A stretch of 5,597 bases of DNA from positions 1-5,597 of the forward strand of contig JAKBCX010000129.1 of NCBI GenBank assembly GCA_021807465.1. Reading direction: 5' to 3'. Position numbers and translations under genes: made by a program. The stretch is from Pseudomonadota bacterium (GTDB taxonomy: Bacteria; Pseudomonadota; Alphaproteobacteria; Acetobacterales; Acetobacteraceae). The notes below the pieces were generated by a model. It ran no database searches and was not told the DNA's origin. It was given only the letters and a program-made list of their open reading frames with translations. Below, one piece after another: positions 1-4,684 of this stretch; the first letter of the stretch is position 1; every line of letters starts with the position of its first letter.

Positions 1-29
1 GTCCCTTCCAGCGTTGAGCGAGCCATAAC

Positions 30-64
30 AAAGCTGCCAAGGGTTTGAAAGCGCAGGCAGCTTT
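30..64. repeat. Inverted repeat, possible hairpin or terminator
   Basis: AAAGCTGCC at 30-38 is perfectly complementary to GGCAGCTTT at 56-64, giving a 9-bp stem with a 17-nt loop. A + strand frame stops at 26-28, just before the stem, which would suit the end of an upstream gene. However, the tail after the stem (AGCTTCC) is not T-rich. Read on the minus strand the tail is TTTGTTAT, slightly better for a terminator, but no minus-strand gene ends here. The repeat is seen directly; its function is unknown. Confidence 0.4.
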
Positions 65-135
65 AGCTTCCGTGTGATGCATATTGAGATGGGATGGCCG
101 GGGGAGATAGACGGCCACACAAGCCCTTTTGGTCA

Positions 136-167
136 CGATGCGCGCTTCTCGCCACACGAGCGCATCG
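136..167. repeat. Short inverted repeat upstream of the hydrolase gene
   Basis: CGATGCGC (136-143) and GCGCATCG (160-167) form a perfect 8-bp inverted repeat with a 16-nt spacer, about 100 bp upstream of the hydrolase start codon. It could be an operator or an RNA hairpin in the leader, or chance in GC-rich DNA. Nothing else supports a role. Confidence 0.3.
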
Positions 168-257
168 AGCTTGCGGGAGATACAGAACTACCCAAGCTGC
201 TTGTTGACGATTGATCGCGATTGGGGAACTCTCGACCGGCTGTATCCGCGTGGTGCT

Positions 258-264
258 GGGAGGA
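258..264 (+). promoter_or_regulatory. Ribosome binding site that decides the hydrolase start
   Basis: GGGAGGA lies 6 nt before the ATG at 271. It is a strong Shine-Dalgarno match. It selects this ATG over an upstream in-frame ATG at 211, whose extra 20 residues do not resemble the start of this family. Confidence 0.8.
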
Positions 265-270
265 ATACAC

Positions 271-837
271 ATGGCATTGACCACACTCGATCCGAATACC
301 GCCCTTATTATTGTCGACCTCCAGAAAGGCATCATCGGTTTGCCCCTCATCCACCCCATTGGCGAGGTGCTGGCGTGGTCGCGGGAGCTGGCTGATAGCT
401 TTCGCAAACGCGGCCTGCCGGTCGTGCTTGTCAATGTCATTGGAGGCGCCCCAGGCCGCACGGAACAGCCAAGGCGCTTTAATGGTCCGTTTCCCGAAGA
501 TTTCACCGATTTCGCTCCCGAACTCGGCATGCAGCCTGACGATATTACCGTCACGAAGAGGACATGGGGAGCTTTGGCCAGCACGGATCTCGAAGTGCTG
601 CTGAAAGCGCGCGGTGTCACCCAGGTGGTGGTCGCGGGTGTCGCGACCGCGACGGGGGTTGAGGCGACCGCGCGGCAAGCCTACGAGGCGGGCTTCAACG
701 TCACACTCGCCCTCGACGCGATGAGTGATACGAGTTTCGAAGCGCATGAGTACAGTATAAAAAACGTTTTTCCACGGATCGGCGAGACTGGCACGAGCGC
801 GCAGATTATAGGCCTTCTTCCGGCAGCGGGCATTTAA
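271..837 (+). CDS. Isochorismatase-family hydrolase lacking the catalytic cysteine
   Basis: A complete 188-residue soluble protein of the isochorismatase-like (cysteine hydrolase) superfamily, of typical length for it. The start at 271 is fixed by GGGAGGA 6 nt upstream. Conserved pieces: the first strand ALIIVDLQKG with the catalytic Asp16; Lys96 in VTKRTWGAL, matching the triad lysine; the block VVVAGVATATGVEATARQAY at about 119-138, which normally carries the nucleophilic Cys; and LALDAMSD at 146-153. At the Cys position there is Gly129 (codon GGG, 655-657). Many amidohydrolases of the superfamily (nicotinamidase, N-carbamoylsarcosine amidase) need that Cys. True isochorismatases such as EntB and PhzD lack it and cleave a vinyl ether by acid catalysis, and many uncharacterised bacterial homologues also have Gly there. 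The protein is therefore probably not a thiol amidase; the substrate is unknown. No signal peptide or membrane segment is visible. It stands alone, convergent with the FUSC frame 31 bp away. Confidence 0.9.
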   Translation: MALTTLDPNTALIIVDLQKGIIGLPLIHPIGEVLAWSRELADSFRKRGLPVVLVNVIGGAPGRTEQPRRFNGPFPEDFTDFAPELGMQPDDITVTKRTWGALASTDLEVLLKARGVTQVVVAGVATATGVEATARQAYEAGFNVTLALDAMSDTSFEAHEYSIKNVFPRIGETGTSAQIIGLLPAAGI

Positions 838-868
838 GACGGCCTGGATGTATCATCCCGCAATAAAT
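838..868. other. Convergent intergenic gap
   Basis: Thirty-one bases separate the two convergent stop codons. A small hairpin (GGATG 846-850 / CATCC 854-858, 3-nt loop) is followed on the + strand by the A/T-rich CAATAAATT. A looser 6-bp repeat, GCCTGG 842-847 / CCAGGC 879-884, reaches into the end of the minus-strand gene. These may contribute to bidirectional termination, but neither is a strong intrinsic terminator. Confidence 0.3.
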
Positions 869-2854
869 TCAGGAATCGCCAGGCTGGGTGCGGCTGTCTG
901 CCGCAAAGTAACTTAATTTGGATTCCTGCTCGTGAGCGGTAAGTCCAACCGCCGCTTCCGCGATTATACTGAATTGCCGCAGCGCGCCATTCAGTAGCCG
1001 CCCGGATGCTTGGTCTCCTGGTGAAACGGGCGGCGGCGGAAAATCCGCTGCTTTTCCCTGTATGATCGCCTTTACCTGGTCTTCGGCGGCGGTCTGAATA
1101 AACTGACGAAGACGGCTGGCCGTACGTGCCGCAATGCCCGGCTCTTGCGGCAATACCAACAGCAGCGCGGCAATACCGGACAGCCGGCGGGTGGAGGCGG
1201 CGATGGCCATGGCAGAGGAGATTTCTCCAGGCGGGTAGCGGCGCGGCTCGTTCATCGCCCGGCGCAGAGAGGCTTCGGCATTATTGCTCGCCAGACCAGC
1301 CAGCCGCCTGGCGTCTTCCGCCGTGCCAAGCGGTGCGTTGCCCAGCCAGGCATCGAGTGCCGTCAGCATAAACTGCGCATTTTCCCGCACGGCCTCGGCA
1401 AGATGGCGGCGCATGAAGGCGGATTCCCAGCTTGGCCACAACGTAATGGTGGCGAACATGCCAATGGCCGCGCCCAGCAAATTATATAAAATGCGCAGCT
1501 CTCCGAGCGTGGGCGGCAGCACCCCGCCATTCTCCACCAGCTCAACGAGGATCATGAAGAGGGGCGTGCTAAAGATGACATATACCGCGTAATTAACATT
1601 GCGCAGCCCCATGGCCATCAGGCTGAGCGGGACGACGGCGATAAGGCTCGCCTCTGGGCTGTGAAGCCAAAAAGCCGCTCCTGCGGCGATGAGGCCACCC
1701 AGCACCGTTCCGGCAACGCGCTGAATGGAGCGCTGCCATGTTGTGGACGGATAAGCCTGCAAAATCATTACCGCCGTGATGGTGATCCAGCGCCCCATTT
1801 CAATTCCAGAGGCTTTGATCAACATGGTCAGCGCCGCCCCAGTAATGGCGAAACGAGCGGCGTGGCGCAGAGATAGCGAATGGCCGGTGAGATTATTCCG
1901 CAGCGGGCCGAACCAGCGCACCAGCCATGGCGTTTCCTGGCCGGGTTGCTGGGCGGGAGTGGCTTGGCCATCTATCTGCCCTGGTGGAATGAGATGGCGC
2001 TGGGCGGTTTCAACCCAGCTGGCGGCGGCCCTTACCGTGGTGATGACTCCATCCTCGTCCTCTCCGGAACAGATGGACGGCAAAGGCGGAATGACCAGGC
2101 GGTGACCGGCGAGTGTCTGGGCAATGGCCTCCAGAGTTGCCGCCATCGGCAATAATTCTGGTGGCGGGGATGGCGCCGTATGCAGCGCCTCGCGCAATGC
2201 CAGCAGGGTGCGTAACAAGCCTTCGGCGTCGGCCAGCAGCAAGCTGCCATGTTGCGCGGCGCTCCAATGGCCGCGTGCGGCAAAAAGATACTGACGGGCG
2301 GACTCGATTGCTTCCCGCGCGGCGCCGCGCCGCTGTGCGGGCGGGCCGCCATGGGCGAGATCTCGCAGAAGCGCCGCTTCCGCCTGGAATATCGCGGCGA
2401 GGGCTGCTGGCAGCGCCGTTTCTGGCCGTTGCCGGCCAATGGCGAAAGCCACCGCCATCCCCCAGAGTCCGCCACCGGCCGTGAACAAGGCCATTTGTAC
2501 CGCCGCCCCAGCGGAAGCTGGATGGCTGGCAGACAGCACAATCAAGACGGCAGTGGCGGAGAGTGTACCAATTGTCCCGGCGGTTTCGCCCCACACGCAC
2601 GCCAGAATGGCCGGCAGGCACCAAAGCAGCGCGAACAAGCCCGACGGCCAGAGAAAGCCGCGCGCCAGCGTGGCAAGGGCGCATCCCACAGCGCTGGTGC
2701 CGGTAAAGGCGCCAAATGCGGCTAGGCGGTTGCGCGCAGGCCAGCCGGGGTCCACCATCGTGGCCCAGAATCCGATAAGGCCCGACCATGCTAGCATCGG
2801 GTTGCCAAACCACTGGGCGGCAAGCAGCGGAACGCAGCAGCCTGAACCGGCCAT
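869..2854 (-). CDS. FUSC-family inner-membrane exporter, N-terminally truncated
   Basis: This is the transporter part of the chimera. If translated from the in-frame ATG at 2854 it has 661 residues, close to AaeB-type FUSC proteins (about 650-700). FUSC proteins (fusaric acid resistance, AaeB, YccS-like) sit in the inner membrane and are linked to efflux of aromatic acids; the substrate here is unknown. Chimera numbering: first membrane bundle about 514-646, including LPAILACVWG and TAVLIVLSAS; a cytoplasmic, Ala-rich helical stretch about 650-835; a second bundle about 838-980 with the family block GRWITITAVMILQAYPSTTW (863-882) followed by QRVAGTVLGGLIAAG; then a cytoplasmic C-terminal domain of about 190 residues. 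The two-bundle plan is typical. The start is odd: the first helix begins abruptly (GCCVPLLAAQWFGNPMLAW), so its front half and the usual leader are lost. AAGGGG lies 9 nt before the ATG at 2854, so independent translation is possible. Confidence 0.7.
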   Translation of the reverse strand: MAGSGCCVPLLAAQWFGNPMLAWSGLIGFWATMVDPGWPARNRLAAFGAFTGTSAVGCALATLARGFLWPSGLFALLWCLPAILACVWGETAGTIGTLSATAVLIVLSASHPASAGAAVQMALFTAGGGLWGMAVAFAIGRQRPETALPAALAAIFQAEAALLRDLAHGGPPAQRRGAAREAIESARQYLFAARGHWSAAQHGSLLLADAEGLLRTLLALREALHTAPSPPPELLPMAATLEAIAQTLAGHRLVIPPLPSICSGEDEDGVITTVRAAASWVETAQRHLIPPGQIDGQATPAQQPGQETPWLVRWFGPLRNNLTGHSLSLRHAARFAITGAALTMLIKASGIEMGRWITITAVMILQAYPSTTWQRSIQRVAGTVLGGLIAAGAAFWLHSPEASLIAVVPLSLMAMGLRNVNYAVYVIFSTPLFMILVELVENGGVLPPTLGELRILYNLLGAAIGMFATITLWPSWESAFMRRHLAEAVRENAQFMLTALDAWLGNAPLGTAEDARRLAGLASNNAEASLRRAMNEPRRYPPGEISSAMAIAASTRRLSGIAALLLVLPQEPGIAARTASRLRQFIQTAAEDQVKAIIQGKAADFPPPPVSPGDQASGRLLNGALRQFSIIAEAAVGLTAHEQESKLSYFAADSRTQPGDS

Positions 2855-4378
2855 CTGCCGTAACCCCTTACCGTACTTGCTCGACTCGTTGCGGTTGTCG
2901 GTGTGCCCGGTAATCGCGTCGCGCACCTCAGGGTTCATTCCCGCGCTTCGGGCTTTGTCGATGAAATAGTGACGCCACGAATGGTTTGGGCTGATCTGTT
3001 TGTCAGTAATTTTAAGTTTTCCCCGGAGCCACCGGCTTACTAGCCTTTGTGCGCTATTGCCTCTGTTGCCGAATGTCTTATCGGGCTTGATATCTGGAAA
3101 TAGTGCAGAGCCTGAGGGCAGTTGCGTCACATAGTTTGTGAAGCCTTCCGCCACAAGTTTCGGATGTACGGGCACCGTGCGCAATGAACTCTCGTTCTTT
3201 AGCGAACGCTGAGCTTCACCCGCCGCGCGTTTTTCGTCATCGTCATGGATACGCAGGAAAGGCTTGCCAGAGAGTATGATAAGATCGTCTTTTGTGCCTT
3301 GGCATACTTCAGACACGCGAGCGCCGGTTAAGGCCAGCACCCAAGGCAGCCAGCGGAGTGCGCCTTTTTCGTCCCTGGCGGCCCGTAGGATTTGCACCGC
3401 TTCATCGTCAGTGAAAGAGCGGCGGGTTGCCTTTTTGTTTCGTGCTTTCTTGGGCGGCAGGATGCCAGCGAAGGGGTTTTCCGCAACCTTGCCGTTGGAC
3501 ATGGCCCAGCGCCAAACCGCGCTCATCTCAGATACGTCGTTTGCGATGGTGGCTAGGCTCTTGCCGTTCATGCTGGCTTTCCAGCGCACAGCATCTGCCT
3601 TTGTAACCCTTCCAGCGTCACTGTGACCAAGGAATTTCGCTAGGCGCGCAGCAGTGCGCTGCCGGTCATAAAAGGCACGGGGTATAGGCTTTGCCTCTGG
3701 GTTGTGTCCGTTATCGTGTGCCCAACCCTTAACTATTTCATTCATCGGCACAGATGGCGCGGTTGTAGGGGCAGGGGCGGGAAGGCTTGGAATGGTCGGC
3801 AACACGGGATCGGCGGCGTAGTCTCCCGCCGCGCGGCGCGTCATCAAATGCGCGAAATCGATCTTCCTCTGCCACATCGCTTTTGCGATTCCTTTAATCG
3901 AATCTGAGTCTGCTAACACATTGTTTTTAATTAAAAGTTCTTCGGCCTCGGCAATGCTTGCCGCATCTGGCTTGTAATCGGCGGCAGTTTGGTCAGGAAA
4001 TATGTCGCTTTGCAGGTCGGCCAGAAAGGCTTGCCAGCCTTCACCGCTGCCCGGACTGTCTTCATTGGCCGCAACTTCTGCCCTGTACCAACTGCCAACT
4101 ATGGCGTGGACCTCCCGATTTGAGAGGTGACGGCTTCGCCCTTCATGGGCGGCGCGCACGGTTTCCAGCTTGGCCTGAAGGTCTGCCAATGCTGGCGCCG
4201 CCAAACGCAGGGCCTCCCTCTTATCCTTAGTTTGAAGGTTGGCAATAAACTCTCGGCGGACGCCATATAGGCGCGCAGCAGTGTCGCGCAACGGCTCAGG
4301 AATGGTGAGCCGCACGCGGTAAATTCCGCTCTTTGGGTGCCTTGTTGGCGCTGTCATCGTCAGGGCCATTCGTATCAT
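869..4378 (-). CDS. In-frame chimera: tyrosine integrase fused to FUSC transporter
   Basis: One uninterrupted 1169-codon frame. Residues about 1-505 are a tyrosine recombinase: N-terminal arm and core-binding parts, then the catalytic domain with Arg354 (TGARVSEV), Lys394, His466 and Arg469 (NHSWRHYF), His492 (TGHTD) and Tyr502 (SKYGKG). From about residue 513 it becomes a FUSC-family inner-membrane protein to the stop. I know of no natural architecture of this kind, so I infer a fusion created by deletion within an integrated element. The integrase tail after Tyr502 and the FUSC N-terminus are both missing. The ATG at 4378 has no clear Shine-Dalgarno sequence; in-frame ATGs at 4369 and 4357 are alternatives. 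Whether the whole chimera is made, or FUSC is translated separately from 2854, cannot be told from sequence. An assembly error is possible but less likely, since the frame stays open across the join. Confidence 0.8.
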   Translation of the reverse strand: MIRMALTMTAPTRHPKSGIYRVRLTIPEPLRDTAARLYGVRREFIANLQTKDKREALRLAAPALADLQAKLETVRAAHEGRSRHLSNREVHAIVGSWYRAEVAANEDSPGSGEGWQAFLADLQSDIFPDQTAADYKPDAASIAEAEELLIKNNVLADSDSIKGIAKAMWQRKIDFAHLMTRRAAGDYAADPVLPTIPSLPAPAPTTAPSVPMNEIVKGWAHDNGHNPEAKPIPRAFYDRQRTAARLAKFLGHSDAGRVTKADAVRWKASMNGKSLATIANDVSEMSAVWRWAMSNGKVAENPFAGILPPKKARNKKATRRSFTDDEAVQILRAARDEKGALRWLPWVLALTGARVSEVCQGTKDDLIILSGKPFLRIHDDDEKRAAGEAQRSLKNESSLRTVPVHPKLVAEGFTNYVTQLPSGSALFPDIKPDKTFGNRGNSAQRLVSRWLRGKLKITDKQISPNHSWRHYFIDKARSAGMNPEVRDAITGHTDNRNESSKYGKGLRQMAGSGCCVPLLAAQWFGNPMLAWSGLIGFWATMVDPGWPARNRLAAFGAFTGTSAVGCALATLARGFLWPSGLFALLWCLPAILACVWGETAGTIGTLSATAVLIVLSASHPASAGAAVQMALFTAGGGLWGMAVAFAIGRQRPETALPAALAAIFQAEAALLRDLAHGGPPAQRRGAAREAIESARQYLFAARGHWSAAQHGSLLLADAEGLLRTLLALREALHTAPSPPPELLPMAATLEAIAQTLAGHRLVIPPLPSICSGEDEDGVITTVRAAASWVETAQRHLIPPGQIDGQATPAQQPGQETPWLVRWFGPLRNNLTGHSLSLRHAARFAITGAALTMLIKASGIEMGRWITITAVMILQAYPSTTWQRSIQRVAGTVLGGLIAAGAAFWLHSPEASLIAVVPLSLMAMGLRNVNYAVYVIFSTPLFMILVELVENGGVLPPTLGELRILYNLLGAAIGMFATITLWPSWESAFMRRHLAEAVRENAQFMLTALDAWLGNAPLGTAEDARRLAGLASNNAEASLRRAMNEPRRYPPGEISSAMAIAASTRRLSGIAALLLVLPQEPGIAARTASRLRQFIQTAAEDQVKAIIQGKAADFPPPPVSPGDQASGRLLNGALRQFSIIAEAAVGLTAHEQESKLSYFAADSRTQPGDS
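2855..4378 (-). other. Integrase module of the chimera (tyrosine recombinase, truncated tail)
   Basis: Residues 1 to about 508 of the chimera. The start resembles integrases with a DUF6538-like N-terminal region (PTRHPKSGIYRVRLTIPEPL at 11-30), followed by a helical segment, a Pro/Ala-rich linker at about 191-211 (PVLPTIPSLPAPAPTTAPSV), a SAM-like core-binding domain at about 212-310 and the catalytic domain at about 320-505. All six catalytic residues (R354, K394, H466, R469, H492, Y502) are present, so the catalytic core looks intact. Family members usually continue some 15-30 residues past the Tyr; here that tail is replaced by transporter sequence. The gene reads away from the tRNA-Gln 3' end, as expected for a tRNA-targeting integrase. 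Three 60-base samples (3001, 3181, 4201) have 48-53% GC by hand count, below the neighbours. It is most likely a remnant of a genomic island or prophage and probably no longer mobile. Confidence 0.85.
2864..2869 (-). promoter_or_regulatory. Possible internal ribosome binding site for the FUSC part
   Basis: Reading the minus strand, AAGGGG lies 9 nt upstream of the ATG at 2854-2852, inside the integrase codons for Lys504-Gly505. It is a fair Shine-Dalgarno match at workable spacing, so the transporter could be made without the integrase. It may equally be chance, because the GGTAAGGGG stretch encodes the common G-K-G after the catalytic Tyr. Confidence 0.35.
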
Positions 4379-4390
4379 GCTTTCGTATCA
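4369..4390. repeat. 9-bp tandem direct repeat at the integrase start
   Basis: On the minus strand TGATACGAA occurs twice with a 4-bp spacer (AGCA): at 4390-4382 and 4377-4369 (13-bp period). The second copy overlaps codons 1-3 of the integrase. Short direct repeats beside int and the attachment site can be arm-type integrase sites or excisionase/repressor sites, but two copies alone do not prove this. Confidence 0.45.
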
Positions 4391-4454
4391 CTAGAAAGCA
4401 GATAACCCTTTGATTTACAATAAGCATCTGGAAAGTCAGTGCTTTTCCAAGGGT

Positions 4455-4495
4455 TGGCTGGGGGACCTGGATTCGAACCAAGGCTGCCCGGGTCA
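4455..4495. other. Probable integration site at the tRNA-Gln 3' end
   Basis: The integrase starts 76 bp past the CCA end of an intact tRNA and points away from it, the usual layout when an element has inserted into the 3' half of a tRNA gene and rebuilt it. The crossover core should then lie in the T-arm to anticodon region of the tRNA. I found no second copy of this sequence in the window, so the other attachment site is either deleted or lies beyond the left edge. The exact limits of the core are inferred, not seen. Confidence 0.45.
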
Positions 4496-4528
4496 GAGCC
4501 GGGAGTTCTACCGCTAAACTATCCCCCA
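4455..4528 (-). tRNA. tRNA-Gln, anticodon CTG
   Basis: A complete 74-nt tRNA with encoded CCA. The 7-bp acceptor stem TGGGGGA / TCCCCCA is perfect, with the U1-A72 pair and discriminator G73 that are typical of tRNA-Gln. The D arm (GTT...AAC) contains the GCGGTAG loop region. The anticodon stem CCCGG / CCGGG encloses loop CTCTGAC, giving anticodon CTG, which reads the Gln codon CAG. The variable loop is 4 nt (CAGC). The T arm CTTGG / CCAGG (one G-U pair) has loop TTCGAAT. The gene looks fully functional. It is divergent from gppA, and its 3' end faces the integrase. Confidence 0.97.
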
Positions 4529-4556
4529 ACAGCGCGACAGGACGCGCGGTGCGGGG

Positions 4557-4585
4557 CCTCTAGCATCCCTGGCCAAGCCGGGCAA
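4557..4585 (-). promoter_or_regulatory. Possible promoter of tRNA-Gln
   Basis: Reading the minus strand, TTGCCC (4585-4580) and TAGAGG (4562-4557) are separated by 17 bp and preceded by TGC just before the -10, an extended -10-like context. The -10 ends 28 bp before the tRNA 5' end, leaving room for a short leader. Both hexamers are imperfect, so this is a candidate only. Confidence 0.35.
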
Positions 4586-4684
4586 GCTGGCGGCGTCATG
4601 ACAGTGCCACAAATTTTGCGCCATCATGCCGTCTGGTTGCGTTTCTGGCTTGCCCCACCCGGCTAAAGCGCGAATATATGCCTA

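Larger units (their letters stand above)
1..270. other. Left-edge region with no recognisable gene
   Basis: I found no convincing coding sequence here. On the + strand all three frames close within the first 48 bases (stops at 15-17, 26-28 and 46-48), so at most the last few codons of an upstream gene could be present; the tails are too short to identify. The stretch contains a 9-bp inverted repeat (30-38 / 56-64), an 8-bp inverted repeat (136-143 / 160-167), and the ribosome binding site of the next gene. A TTGACG hexamer at 204-209 resembles a -35 box, but the sequence 17 bp downstream (AACTCT) is a poor -10, so I do not call a promoter. No divergent regulator gene, often found beside such hydrolases, is visible. 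Confidence 0.5.

Noticed and set aside
37..45. CCAAGGGTT, also found at 4447-4455 beside the tRNA 3' end, considered as the far attachment site
   Set aside because: The match is only 9 bp, does not extend on either side, and includes just one base of the tRNA. A rebuilt attachment core should contain tRNA sequence. A chance match is plausible.
63..747. Two overlapping minus-strand open frames (63-620 and 133-747)
   Set aside because: Both are antisense to the isochorismatase-family gene, which has clear motifs and a good ribosome binding site; neither shows a recognisable domain.
918..924. TGGATTC, resembling part of the tRNA T arm, considered as an attachment remnant
   Set aside because: Only about seven bases agree and the flanks differ.
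2010..2813. 267-codon open frame on the minus strand
   Set aside because: It overlaps the FUSC coding sequence in another frame; the translation is Arg/Pro/Gly-rich with no domain, as expected of a shadow frame in GC-rich DNA.
2439..2969. 176-codon open frame on the + strand
   Set aside because: It lies antisense to FUSC and the join to the integrase, with low-complexity composition and no family motif.
4296..4666. Small open frames crossing the tRNA (4296-4529 minus, 4439-4666 plus)
   Set aside because: They run through an intact tRNA gene and have no domain; they are chance frames.
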